Assembly (NCBI GenBank): GCA_947846985.1
Contig: CANTUZ010000008.1
Coordinates: 26,865,352 to 26,929,351 of the forward strand
Length of the DNA stretch: 64,000 nucleotides
Reading direction: 5' to 3'
Source of the DNA: Fratercula arctica
Lineage: Eukaryota; Chordata; Aves; Charadriiformes; Alcidae
Part shown: piece by piece, positions 24,707 to 37,582 of the stretch
How positions within the stretch are numbered: position 1 is the first letter of the stretch
How the letters are laid out: the number at the start of each line of letters is the position of its first letter
Made by a program: the position numbers and the translations under genes
The notes under the pieces: generated by a model
What the model saw: the letters and a program-made list of their open reading frames with translations, nothing else
What the model was told of the DNA's origin: nothing
Databases searched by the model: none

Positions 24707-27700
24707 GTAAATCCAACTCTCACCTTTGTCTGAAAACGTGTAAAGAAAATTTTCACTGATGGTATTTCTTTCCCATACAGCCTTGATACATGAGCTTCCC
24801 CACAGAACATAAATTATTAGCTCTAGGCACTTCCCGTTTATTCTTATGGGACTTAAATAGAAATAGAAGTTGAGCAGCTTCATATTTTTTTAAATGGTGT
24901 TGCCCTTGCTGGAAGCCACCAAAACTCAATTAGTTTGACACCTACTGAAATAGCTGAATATTCGGAGGCTATCTGGTCACTAGGAAACTCTGGAAATTAC
25001 ATGTCCGAATTGGACAGTCACTCTCAAAGGCACAATGGCGTCATTTTCATGTGCATTACTTTGGGCTGTGGCGGTTCTTGTAGTACCAGAAGATAGCTGG
25101 TGAGTGAAAGAAATGCTGTACTGAAAGATTCTACTTCCTAATGCTATGCAAATACCTGGGATGCCAGGAGAGCCAGAAGTTGCAATTTCTATTTGGCCAG
25201 CTGTCATAAATACTGTGTAGGTATATATACATTTTTCCCAGCGAGTCCAAGAAGGTGTTCAAATGGCATCTAACATTCTGTGCTCACAAAATAAAATCCC
25301 TATATATCCATAGCAAAACATTACTTATTCCCTCAGAAACCATTTCAAAGAAACAACGTATCTGTTTCTTTTTCAAAAAAAATACAAATGGAACCTCTCC
25401 AAAGATTCAAAACTTAAAGGCAGTGATGCAGCAAAAGGGACAGTTTTCAAATTTATAGCAGATGTTTCACTGTTAATTAATGCCACTATGAAAAATACCC
25501 TAGAACAGCATAATGTGATACTTACTTACCCTTTCCTTTCATAAAAAAGCATATACACAAACAATTTCCGAGTCTTTGTGACATATGCAAAATTTAGACT
25601 GCTAGGATTAGGTTCTTTAATCAAAAAAAAAAACCCCAAAACTCCTATAAGCAGTGGCACATAGATCATATTCAGTTTATATAATCATCTCCCCTCCAAA
25701 AGACTGCTTGTGTTTTATTATGTAAATAAAGCCTTGGTAAAAGATTTTCCAACCTTGCTCCCCACAAAGGAAATTAACAGCCACTTGGCAAAATCACAAA
25801 GAAAGAGTTATTTTCCTACCCCACATCGCATGGCCAAATGAGTAAATGATCACACACTGGAGCATGACTACTTGCCTATAAACACTTCCCATCGAGGCTG
25901 TTACAGCATTCCTAGCCAGCAAGTAGCTAAATGGTAACTGATCCTTGTTCTTTGGGATACATATAATGCTCAAAACAGATATAACTTCCATTTTATAGAC
26001 CTTTTTTTTCCCTCAAGAGCCCTCAAAATCACAAATCAGTCTTGCAAACTAAATAATCATCATCTTGTTATGAGCTAGAACTGTAAGCCAGAGAAATTAA
26101 ACTGAAATTTTGAAAGCAAATTTTTAAAGGTACTTGCATTTATTTTCCATGAAATTTGGAGTGATGGTTCTTCCCATGGGGATTCAAACAAGCAAAATTA
26201 AAACCAAAGAAGTAACTTCCAAGTAATTGCCTCACAGGTGGTATGTTTCAGATGCTATCCCGCTTGACAGGAATTGATTGCCCAAATTCTTGGTGACAAA
26301 TAAGAAGAAATTAAATGAGACAAGGCAGGATCTGATCACCTTTGATAATAAAATCAGATATGCTCCGTAGACAAAGTTTCTCTTAATAGATGGAAAATAC
26401 ATGGCCTTCCTCGTCCTCAGTATGAAATATAATTCAATTTAAGAGAACTGTGTGCTAACGCACACTTTTTTTTTCTTGGCTGCCCAGCAGCAGAGGGCTC
26501 AGGGTGGTCCAGCTGCAGGTAACAGTCCCTGTAGGTGTCTTCTCTAACATTGTGGATCACATTCATAATGAGACATCAGGTCATAAGAATGCTACTGTCT
26601 AGGGTGCAAACCCCTACCTTTTTAGCTCTGCAGCTCTGGGATCCATGGCTAGTTCATGTGATGAAAACTTACTCTGGGCACACGAAGGCAGAGCCCTGTC
26701 TTAGCCAACACAGCACTCACGATCATCTGAGTCCAGGTATTGGGATAGACTTGGGGCCTTCCATTAGCAGGAAGGTCAAGCTCATCAGGGGAAAGTTATT
26801 CAGCAAAAAATGGCAAAATGTATTTAATTTTGTTACGTTTGGAATAACGATAAATTAACAATTCAGTTTTGAGAAAAAAGTCATAGTAAATATAATAAAA
26901 AAATAAAATACATGCAAGATAATTGCTATTGCTTTTTTGAATTTTGGTACTGTAAACACACAATTTATTTCCATTTTTTCACACTCAACTGAATTAAACT
27001 AACAAAATATATATTTATATACAATGAATGCATCAGCTATGTGGAAATCAAAAGAAGAAATGTTTAAATACTCTATGACTACTCTATAAACTTCTATTTG
27101 TTTTAGTGATGTAAATAATATTTTTTAAATGAAAATTTCATTTTAATACTAGTTGCTTAGAAAAAGTAAAAAGAAAATGTTCAGTTTTGGATGACTATGG
27201 GAGACTGTCAGCTTAATCCATTCACCAATATTGAATCTGCTCTATTGATTTCATTGAAACATATATTTTCTAATATTTTTCATTTATTTTCAAGGTGAAA
27301 AGAGAAAAGGAAGATTTTCAGTGCATTGAGGTTGTTGTGCTGGGTAAAATGAAGAAAACTGTATTCTCCCATCTTTCTGAAAATGAATGTATAAACATAT
27401 GCTGATAAGATAAACACACACAGCTAGAGACAAATTCACAATAAAGCTCTTTTCCTAATAGGTTGCACTGAGACTTCAGGTTGCACATACCCACCGCACC
27501 CACTAACACGCAGTGAATCTGTCACGCTATTCCATGCATTACTTGTGACAAATTCTTGCTCACAGCGTTATCTGCAAGGAGGACAGCAAGGAACACGATC
27601 TCAGGCCTTGAGCGTGGATAGAAAACTTTGGATTTTTAACGTGGATTTTAGGCATTTGGAAATAACAAAGTTGTTACGGAGGCATCTTTATAAGCATAAC

Positions 27701-30700
27701 AACCAGATCATTGCTGACCATCTGTGAAGAGTACACAGAGAAAGGACAGCAGATATATAGATTTAAAAAAAAAAAAAACACAAAAAACCCAAACCCAAAT
27801 AAAAGTTTATGCACAACTTCTGCAAGAAATGTGCCATATTTGACAAGCGTGCTACTGTAATCAAAAGCAAGGACTGATTTTAATTCACCTTCTCCCTCCT
27901 GGTAATTGTTCAATGTGGTCATTTCCCCCACTTTGTAAAGTGAAATGTAGTTGTCTGCGCGGTTGGTCTAGAACAGCCAGAGAGGATGATAACATGGTAC
28001 AAGCTCCTGAAATAAGCTTTCAACCCAAGACACCAGAGGTGACATGCTACATCTGTTCTTAGTTTGTCTTTATTACGCTACATGAAGATTCTCCAGCCAT
28101 CGCAGTATTTGGAAAGCTGCCAATTATTTAAAATGTGATATGTTAAGATCCTTACTGTAACTGTAGATACAGTACCTCACAGAGAATAATGTTAGATGTG
28201 TGTTAATAATTAATAAAATGGAGACTGAGGAAATTATTTGAGTATAGAAAGAGATTCCTGAGTAGTTCATAAATCGTAACAGCCACTGTGGAAAACCTGC
28301 AAGGCCCAGCATGCTGTGTGGAGTGCAAATCAACATTTAGCAATTGCTCAACCTGGACACTTCCCAACTGGAAAAGATAGCCTTTGACTTGGTGGATATG
28401 AAGAATGAAATTCAAACCTGTTTCGAAGACACTATCTGAAGGCAGAAATGGTGACTTGGATCTCGGGGTGTGGTCTTGTGGGTTTTTTTTTGGCTGGCAC
28501 TCCCTTCAGTCTAGTGTTCGCTGACTGGCACTCTTCTATAGCATGTTAACATAGACTCCCGTCTCACCAGTATCTCAACTTGCTAATTTTGAGAAATGTG
28601 TTGCTTTAAAAATTGCTGGAATTAGCGTGAAAGGTCCAATAAAATGACAAAGTCTATAAGGAACTGAGTGGATGGCTATTATAATTAGTTATTGTATTTT
28701 ACCAGAGTACCCCTGAAAATGTATTTGTTGTCATACACATAAAGAGGTGTGTTGCTGGTAGATGCCAGTCAAAAATTTACATCATCGATCTTGGATTTTA
28801 TTGGATCAATACAGTTTGTCTCTGTTGTGTGCTGCAAGCAATTCTCTGTGTCGAGCTATGTTTCTGGAGCTCTTAAATTGGCAGAGAATATGCCTTGGGA
28901 AAAAGAAAGAAAGGGACAAATGGTAAAAATATACACACACATATACATTTACACACAGAAGAGTGACTCACACTGCCTACATTTGTCAAGATGAAACGTC
29001 TTCTTGAAAACATGTCTGATTGAAAACAGAGCATCAATTCTGAACTATACTATATGCTACAGTGAAGCTGATACCAGTTTAAAACCCAAGAAGAAAAGAA
29101 CATTACCTATGGACTTTAATATTTGCAGTTCATGGATTTGGATATAGAAACACTGCTCCATATAAGTAAAGGGAAATATGTCCTGTGACCTACAAAAATA
29201 TATTAAACAGTTCACATGAATCAAGAGATCCCCGTGCCCATTATCTAAAACCCATATCAATCTTGAACTATTAATTTTCAAAGTCTGAAAAAGATTGATT
29301 GACTTTTCTACAAAACAATATTTTTCATGTGCGTGCTCTTAACCTCGCAACCTTCCCAACAAGCATCTGGGGAAGTTCTCATGTAGCAGGATTCAGCACT
29401 TGTTCTCACAGCATTGCTAACCTTGCAGAAAATATTGTGTATCCTGCAACCAAAGAAAACTTCCAATTCTAATAAAGCTAAGGTTCAAATATTTGCAAAT
29501 TTTATATAAATGGTCTGCAACTAGATTTGCATCTTTGGCCAGGATAGATTTAATTTGCATAAATGACAGAAGGTGACTTAATATTAGGACACCAGGATTT
29601 ATTGCACTGCACCCACTACCAAATGCTTTAATTCTCTTCTACTTATTTGGCTCCACCTCCAGTGTAGGAGATCTGTGATCTCTCTTTGCAAAGAGGAGCA
29701 GCATGAACCTGACTTGAACGCGCAGGAGGAGCAGGAAGGTAAAGCCAATGTCTCTATACCCTGGTGCTGTAGAAAGATGTACCTTGCATAAGAACTGTGG
29801 CTCCACTCATGCCTACTTCTCACAGACTCTTTAATGCTACACTCTCTCATAGATACAGTTCTCTTGCACCCACCAATGGTTTAAACCAAGTTTTCTGAGG
29901 AAATTGCTAAATTGCAAAAACATGGAAGCTTAATACAGCTGGTTTTGCTCTTGGAGTCTCCTTCACTTTTGCAGATTCATATCTTGCAAGTTGAAGTAGA
30001 TTCTGAATCTCACATACTAACAACACATCTTACAAGGTAATTAAAAATATCTATGTTTTAAGAATACCGTTTAAATTAATGTCAAATGTGCTGTCATTTC
30101 ATGTAAAGACGTGCAAAGATGTTTTCCTAATGCTAAATCTGACTCACTCTCTCTTGATAAGTAGGCACCACAGTGAGTATTTGTGATAGGCATATGCTAT
30201 ATACACAGTCCCCACGGAGATTTCAGCCCCCTTCCAATATGTTGAGGACAGCTCATCCTTTCTTTTCCCCACCTCCCTCCATGTTAAATTTGCAGTTCCC
30301 TCACAAAATAAGAGAAAAATTTATAAACTTTCAATTTTGGGCAAAGACCGAGCTGCCATGTAAGGTTAGAATTGAGCTTGAATTTAGAAATCAAAAAGTC
30401 TAAGGCATGGCATTCTCTCTTACGAATACTTTACTGTTGCAGAAGACACTCGCAATCTTTTATTTATGTACATAATCCATTCAAAACCAAAGAAAAGCAG
30501 CAATACATTCGTGGTCACCATGTCAGTGATGCCTATAATCAGGACATAAAATTGTCTTGACTTCTGCTTGCTTTCCACCAAGTTTCATTTAAAACGTATT
30601 TTACAGCTTCACATTGCTTATCAGATTTATCTTTACATTAACATGTTAAACCCATTTTGTCTCTTAAGCAATTTTATCCCAATGTATCTCTAATGCTTTT

Positions 30701-31102
30701 ATTTGTGATTTATAAAGTTCTATATTTATAAAGATCTATGTGAGGGTACAATCACACCTCTCAAGAACGTGAGGAAGATGTGAATTTTGCTGCATACCAC
30801 AATGATTAGCAAGAAGTCAGGCACGTGTATCTGACAAAACAAATGATTTACTACTAGAATACAGACAAAAGTCCCTATTTTTCTTCCTATTTCCTGTCAA
30901 CTGTGCCTTGGAAAAAACATGATGACAGACACTTTCTCTGATGTAACAGACAGTTTGACATATCTTTCTCTAGTCCTCATTTTATCTGAGACTGGTACTT
31001 GGGGTGCACCTCATTCGCTCTTCTAGAAAACAACTTCTGATTTCAGGAAGGCCATTCTGTTTATAAAGCGCCCCTCAATAAAGAAAAAAGCTTTAATGAA
31101 GC
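24707..31102. other. AT-rich non-coding stretch, no gene seen
   Basis: About 6.4 kb without a recognisable gene or transposon. An A-run at about 27765-27778 is followed by A/C-rich sequence, and short CACACA/ATACAC clusters lie at 28931-28958. The longest frames (107 codons at 26535-26858, 88 and 85 elsewhere) have no familiar motif. The sequence at 28990-29300 has a 74-codon minus-strand frame, also unremarkable. Confidence 0.55.
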
Positions 31103-32209
31103 TGTTGAAGCTTGTGGTGGGATGACCCTGGCTGGACACCAGGTGCCCACCAAAGCTTCTCTATCACTCCCCCTCCTCAGCTGGACAAGGGAGAGAAAAT
31201 ATAACAAAAGGCTCGTGGGGTGAGATAAGGACAGAGAGAGATCATTCACCAATTACCATCACAGGCAAAACAGACTCGACTTGGGGAAAATTAGTTTAAC
31301 TTATTACCAATAAAATTAGAGTAGGGTAATGAGAAATAAAACCAAATCTTGAAACGCCTTCCCCCCACCCCTCCCTTCTTCCCAGGCTTTACATTACTCC
31401 CGATTTTTTCTACCTCCTCCCATCCAGAGGCGCAGGGGGACTGGGAATGGGGGTTGCAGTCAGTTCATCTCACATTGTCTCTGCCACTCCTTCCTCCTTA
31501 GGGGGAGGACTCCTTACACTCTTCCCCTGCTCCAGTGTGGGGTCCCTTCCCACGGGAGACAATTCTCCAGGAACTTCTCCAACACGAGTCCTCCCCATGG
31601 GCTGCAGTTCTTGACAAACTACTCCTGCGTGGGTCCCTTCCACAGGGTGCAGTCCTTCAGGAGCAGACTGCTGCAGTGTGGGTCCCCCACAGGGTCACAA
31701 GTCCTGCCAGCAAACCTGCTCCAGCGGGGGCTTCCCACGGGGTCACAGTCTCCCTCGGGGCATCCACCTGCTCCAGTGTGGGGTTCTACATGGGCTGCAA
31801 GTGGATATCTGCTCCACTGCTAACCTCCATGGGCTGCAGAGGGACAGTCTGCCTCACCGTGGTCTTCACCACGGGCTTCAGGGGAATCTCTGCCTCCAAC
31901 GCTTGGAGCACTCCCTCCCCCTCCTTCTTCACTGACCTTGGTGTCTGCAGAGTTTTTTCTCTCACTTCTCTCTCCCCTGCTTTTGAATGCCCAGCAATTG
32001 TTTTTTTTTTTCTTTTCTTAAATATGTTATCCCAGAGCTGCCACCACTTGCCGATGGGCTCAGGCTCGGCCTTGGCCAGTGGCGGGGTCTGTCTTGGAGC
32101 CACCTGGCATTAGCTCTATCAGACACTGGGGAAGCTTCCAGCAGCTTCTCACAGAAGCCACCCTTGTAGCCCCCCCACTACCAAAACCTTGCCACACAAA
32201 CCCAATACA
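31103..32209. mobile_element. solo LTR of an endogenous retrovirus
   Basis: The element runs from TGTTGAAGC to CCCAATACA, has TG...CA ends and is flanked by the same four bases, AAGC, at 31099-31102 and 32210-32213. It is about 1.1 kb, GC-richer than its surroundings, and contains a T-run at 31999-32010. From memory its sequence resembles an LTR family dispersed in bird genomes. No gag, pol or env remnant lies beside it, so it is a solo LTR left by recombination between the two LTRs of a provirus. A 4-bp duplication would suit a gammaretrovirus-like element. Orientation is not settled: an ATATTTAAG box on the minus strand near 32020 weakly favours minus. Confidence 0.85.
31527..31860. repeat. 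about seven degenerate ~48-bp units inside the LTR
   Basis: Variants of CTGCTCCAGTGTGGGTCC recur at about 31527, 31574, 31619, 31668, 31716, 31768 and 31809. Several are followed by CAC(A/G)GGG and TGCAG or CACAGTC. Spacing is 41-52 bp. In LTRs such arrays often hold enhancer or transcription-factor sites, but I see no specific factor. This array also explains the long open frames across the region. Confidence 0.8.
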
Positions 32210-35200
32210 AAGCTGCTTAACAGTAATGTCTGCACACACTTTGGAGGGTTATTTTCTTTTCTTATTTCCATCGCTTTGGTTGTTTGAATGGCTGGTGATA
32301 TTAATGCAGTGGTGATTCAGAACATTGAGAATATGATACAAGCCTGGCCTTTAGGATACTGCTATGAAGTCAGATGAAAATTATAGTCACCAAAAGTCAG
32401 AAATCTCAATCCTCTTACCTGTGTTTGAAGTTAAAATCATAATTTTCTCCCCTGTTGTCAGCTTCATAGTGAAGAGGCTAGAGTTTTCTGAGTTAGGAGG
32501 CAGAAATCCTTCATGTTATGCAAACTGCAGCAGAGGGTCTGGCCTTACCATTGGCTACCTGGTGCTTGTCGGGTCCACAGAGAATGTCTCTGCTCCTCAA
32601 GGCAGCCAGCATCAGTTAACAGTTAGTAACATCTCCAGGAGACTCTGATTTAATTAACTTTACTGATGAGAAGCCCCAAGTACAGGATGTGGAAATGACT
32701 TAGAAGAAGTTACAATTACAGCATGCGGTCCACCTATTGGGACAGTTTTAGGATTACTGGGTTTTGGAGATGTTTACTGGTTGAAACACTTAGCACAGCT
32801 ACTAGAAAAACTAAAAAGAATGAGAAGCAGTATTGTTACAAAATGCTCTTCTAATAAACTGAACACACAGATAAAACAATGTCTGAGAACAAGGGCCATG
32901 CTTGACAGAGCTGGTTGCAAGGATCAGACCAATGTGCAACATACGTCATGTGCCCCAAACACTAGAAGATGAACCCAGTATAACCCTGTCAATTGGTTTA
33001 TTGGTCTATTGGTTTAGCATCTTACTTTCTATTTTTCTTTTCTTTCTTGTATTCCTTTCCCTGCCTGCCCCCTCCCCTCTTACCCCCAGTAGTGACGCCA
33101 CAACCAATTATTAGCCTTATTAGCTGGTAACCACCGGTCGCAAGTTCTGAAAGGGAAGACTCTCAATGGCCAAGCTAGCACAGGTAAGCAGGACCAATAC
33201 AAAAATGAAGTGTCTCCCTGGACCTGACCAAACAATGGGCAATTCTAGGGATAGGAATTCGCCTGAGGAAAGATAAGGGTGAAAAGGCAAAGGTAGCAAC
33301 AGAAAAGATGTCAACTAGCCTCCAAACAGTGATATTGCCTCTGAAAAATATTTAATGATTTAAAACACATTCTCCAGAACAGATGTTCAGATTGAGGTAT
33401 CTCTGAATAAAACAATCAATGAAAAAATAATAAAATGTTTCTCGTTTGTGGCAGTGATCTGAAATAATAACAAAAAAATAGCTACTTTACTCTGAGTTTT
33501 GCTTATGTCATTAAAATTTAAACCTGATTAAACTGAGCCAGTCTGGTTTTATAACCTGTCAGTATGACAAAGGGGCTTTGACACAGACACATTTGTCTTC
33601 CGACACATTATGGGAATTTACATTTTGCACCTTACAATTATATCTGTATTAAAATGACTGAGCACACTGAACGTGAAAAGAGTGATTCATAATAATGGCA
33701 TTAAAAGCAATAAAGAGTTAAGGACACTATGAAGGCAATGAACGAGAAAGGTAAAAGAGGCTTTGTATAAAGCAGACTAGGAGGGAAAGAAATATCTCTT
33801 CGCTCTTGCCTCTTTATTATTAGTCTAAATAAAAAAGATGTAAATGGAAGGTCTTTCTGCCTAAAAAATCAATACTGAAATAAAAAGCCACCTAGAAATA
33901 GTTTTCAATCCCCTAACCTCATTTTGCACTAAACACAGTGCATCCTGGAGTAGATATACATTAAAGTTTGAATTCCACGTATGTCCATAATTTCTTCTGT
34001 GAGTTTGGCTTTCTTATGGGGCTTTGGTCTTCAAGTCAATAGAGAAAATAGAGGTGAATAGGAATTCTTTGCCTCTCCTGTAAATGTTTTTGTCCTGTAT
34101 AAGACATTTTCCACTCCAAACAAGATGGGAGAATATAATTAACTGAATTCAAAATCAGAAATAGACAGCTCAATTGAAACAGGTGGCAGTTAATAATTAT
34201 AGCCTTTTTAAATTTATTTCAGTCATTTATATTGTTGACTTTGTTTTACTACAGCTAACTATTGGATAAAGTGTTATTTTTAACAATAGCACACATAACA
34301 ATAACACATTTCTAAATCTTTATTTTAAAATATCAAAGATTAATTTTTTTCAGACTTTGGAAAATCCAGGGTTGAGTTTAAAAATCTCTCAAAACTGGAC
34401 ATTTTTTTACTGTTTTGCATAATAATAATTTTTCCATAAAATGTCTTAGGTGTGGAGTTTTTTGTTTTGTTTTTTATAATGCTAAAAAAACCTTTTGGTT
34501 TCTATGAAGAATAGTTTGGTTTGTGAAACAACAAGAATAGAGAAAAAACTGTAACTGGAGCTGAGCCTGTCCCTAACACAATAGTGTTATGCAGTCAAAT
34601 AATATGAAAAGCATAGCTTTGGTTCCCATTTGGGGGAAATCAGTCAAAACCAATAGAGCGGCAGCAATTTATACCACTTCTGAATCTGTCCACCTAATCT
34701 TCAACCTCAGCAAAAAAAACCCTAATACTATCTGATTTTGCTTATTAAAGTGTGTGTAGTGCTATTAAATCTTTAAACTTTGGCTTTGCCATTTCCCTGT
34801 AAGATACAACATGAATGTTTGTATTTCTTTGTGTTCACCTCATGCGTTCCCCTAAAACAATTTTACATTTATTAAGAAGTAAAACCAAAGTCAACAGAGC
34901 TAGAAGTTAAATAAAATTATAATTATTTCTTAATAATATTTGCATGGTGTTTAAAATCTAAAGTCAAGGGTTTATGATTTGCCTTTTTATAAATTCAGTA
35001 TTTGAAGATAACTAACAGGATGTAATCTGAAGGTAAGTGCATTGGTCAGGAAAGCACAGAGCCAGGGCACTCTCAAAGAAGATACAAGTTTCATAAAACA
35101 TAACAAAGTGAAGGGAGCTATAAATAAGAAAATAAAGCTATAGTCTGCAGTTAAAATTCTTGCTGCTTGCAGTACATCATTCTGTTCCTACGTGTCCGTT

Positions 35201-37103
35201 GCTGGGCTAGAGTTTCTAAAATTAACATTGCAATAGCCTACATAGGCACCAAAACGCACACAAGAAAACATTGCTGAAGTGGTTATTCTCAGTGCTAGCA
35301 TATGTTTGTTATTTTCCCAACGTGTTTCTGTCCCTTGAAAATATTTATCAGGATAAAATTTTGAACTGGCTCTTTGAACAGTCAATGTGCAAATGCTAAG
35401 ACAGAAGTGTGTAGTTTTTAGTGAAAGCTGAAATACTGATGAGTTTTAGCAGTTTCCCAGTATTTATAGGCACCATTTTTACGCTTGCTAGGGTCAGCAT
35501 CACTTAAAAAATGAAAGCAGATTAACGTATATGCATCCAATAATAATACTAGGAAAGCAAGCTTAATTGGTTTATAACTCTATGAATTTAGAAATGAAAA
35601 AAATAACCCCCAATTTTTTACTTAATAGAGAAATTAAAAATGTATTGCTAATATGTGCTATATAGATATATATATATAGAAAGACTCATGTGTTTCACGT
35701 GTTCACTCAGTGTGTTCTGGTGCACAAGAACAGCTTTCCTCTAAACCCTGCCTTTCTGTATTGTGATTGTATTCCTAGGTAAATGTGGAAGAAGGGCAAG
35801 GTGTGATGCCTAGCTGATTAGGAAAGGATAAGTAGGTTCCATTAGAAATAAGCTGTGGAATAAAAGATAATATGACCAAGAAATAGGGCAACTGCCACTC
35901 ACAGCACAGCAAGTGGCAGCAAGATCCATGGCCCTCCATGGTACCTGTTGTTAGCAGCCTTTCATGGAGCTTTCTCCAGTAACACCTTGTCGCTCCACAC
36001 CCAACATCTGAGGAACACCAGGAATTTTAACGAGCATAGCTAAAAGTTCTTGGGAATGACAAAACCAGAACCCAATCCGATGTCTGCCAGTTCTGATCTG
36101 TACAGCAGGTTTTGGAAAACATACTGTGCTCAGCCGTTACAATGGAAAAGATCAAACTGTCCGGGTACAAAGTCACACTGAACTTTCATTTTGATGGTAG
36201 TCCACACAGGTATCTGGACTGTTGTCCTTTCCTGTGAAGTCCACATGCACTCTTCTCAAATGACAACTAAACCAACAGATATGGAAATACTTGGCTGAGG
36301 CATTCCTGTGGCTTTAGACTACTTTCTTTGGCTTCTTTTTATACTGGTTTTTAAACAAGAGATCAGATCCGCAGTACAGTATTTGAGAATGTACACACTT
36401 TCACAAGCATAGCAAAAGGGCCAATTAAGCCAGAGTTCACTCATTCTATTCTGCATATGTACGCAGAAATAACAGAATACTTTCTGCCTGATTACTTGAG
36501 CATATTCAGACTCCTGTACATGATGAAAAATAGAAAAAAAAAAGATTACAACAGCTAACACACTCACTTGGTTTATAAAAAAAAAAAAAAAGCTTACGTA
36601 TAGGAATGGATGAATTTGCAGTGAAAAAACATTTGCAATGAAGGGAGTTTACCTCCCTGGAAAGACACAATAGTTGAAAGAATCAATTATTACTGTATCT
36701 TAAACACATTTGCCAACTTGGTGTGGAACTGAAAACACATAGGACAAAGAAATTACCCACATTTCTTGTTTCTAGTAGAAATGGTAAAAAGAGATTTATA
36801 TCAAAAGTACCCAGTTACAACTGGGTCATACTTCCAACACTTTTTCATCTACATACCCTCATTTTTACATTTAAGTGCTATACCTTAATTGGGATTGCTT
36901 GGTTTGGTTTGGTTTGGTTTGTTGGGTTTTTTGTTTTGTTTTGCACAGAGATGTCTATTTCTCTAATGTTACAAGACAGCTGTAACCTAAACTGCAAAAT
37001 ATAAGTCATCTCAGTTATATCTTGTAGAACCAGTCATGATATGGGATACAGACTCTAATGCAAAGACCAGACCGGACGTACAGTTTGATTCACTTATCGT
37101 CTT
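32210..37103. other. non-coding stretch between LTR and CR1
   Basis: No gene is recognisable. ATTGG occurs three times at 8-bp spacing (32992-33015), which on the other strand is a CCAAT triplet. A pyrimidine-rich patch follows at 33020-33090. An A-run is at 36577-36591, an AT dinucleotide patch at 35660-35681, and a (TTTGG)n run at 36898-36922. Open frames are all below 100 codons and unrecognised. Confidence 0.5.
36898..36922. repeat. (TTTGG)n pentanucleotide repeat
   Basis: About four and a half TTTGG units, followed by further T/G-rich sequence up to 36943. Confidence 0.9.
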
Positions 37104-37582
37104 AGAATCATAGAATCGCCTAGGTTGGAAGGGACCTTTCAGATCATCTAGTCCAACCGTCAGCTTAACTCTGACATAAACCATCACTAAACCATATCTC
37201 TAAGCACTGTGTCTACCTGTCTTTTAAATACCTCCAGGGATGGTGCCTCAACCACTTCCCTGGGCAGCCTCTTCCAAGGCTTAATAAACCTTTCAGTGTA
37301 AAAATTTTTCCTAATATCCAGTCTAAACCTCCCCTGGCGCAACTTGAGGCCGCTTCCTCTTGTCCTATGGCCTGTTCCTTGGGAGAAGAGACCGACCCCC
37401 ACCTCTCTACACCCTCCTTTCAGGTAATTGTAGAGAGCGAGAAGGTCTCCCCTCAGCCTCCTTTTCTCCAGGCTAAACAATCCCAGTTCCCTCAGCTGTT
37501 CCTCATAAGACTTGCTCTCCAGATCCCTCCCCAGCTTCGTTGCCCTTCTCTGGACCCGCTCCAGCACCTCAATGTGTTTTCT
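37104..37582 (-). mobile_element. CR1 3' fragment, minus strand
   Basis: It begins AGAATCATAGAATCGCC on the plus strand and runs to about 37582, where similarity to CR1 ORF2 stops after GACCCGCTCCAGCACCTC. It is closely similar to 18977-19412 but extends about 45 bp further into ORF2. Like the other copies it is 5'-truncated and has no evident target duplication. Confidence 0.95.
37187..37567 (-). pseudogene. CR1 ORF2 C-terminal remnant
   Basis: This minus-strand frame of 126 codons is open from the truncation to the natural CR1 ORF2 stop. It carries [65 protein letters not shown] and [19 protein letters not shown], ending RDMV. It is the best-preserved CR1 coding fragment in the window. It lacks the polymerase core, so it is not functional. 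Confidence 0.95.

Noticed and set aside
31535..32113. 192-codon plus-strand open frame, the longest in the window
   Set aside because: It lies entirely inside the LTR and its translation follows the ~48-bp repeat array; several overlapping frames on both strands show the same effect. No protein domain is recognisable.
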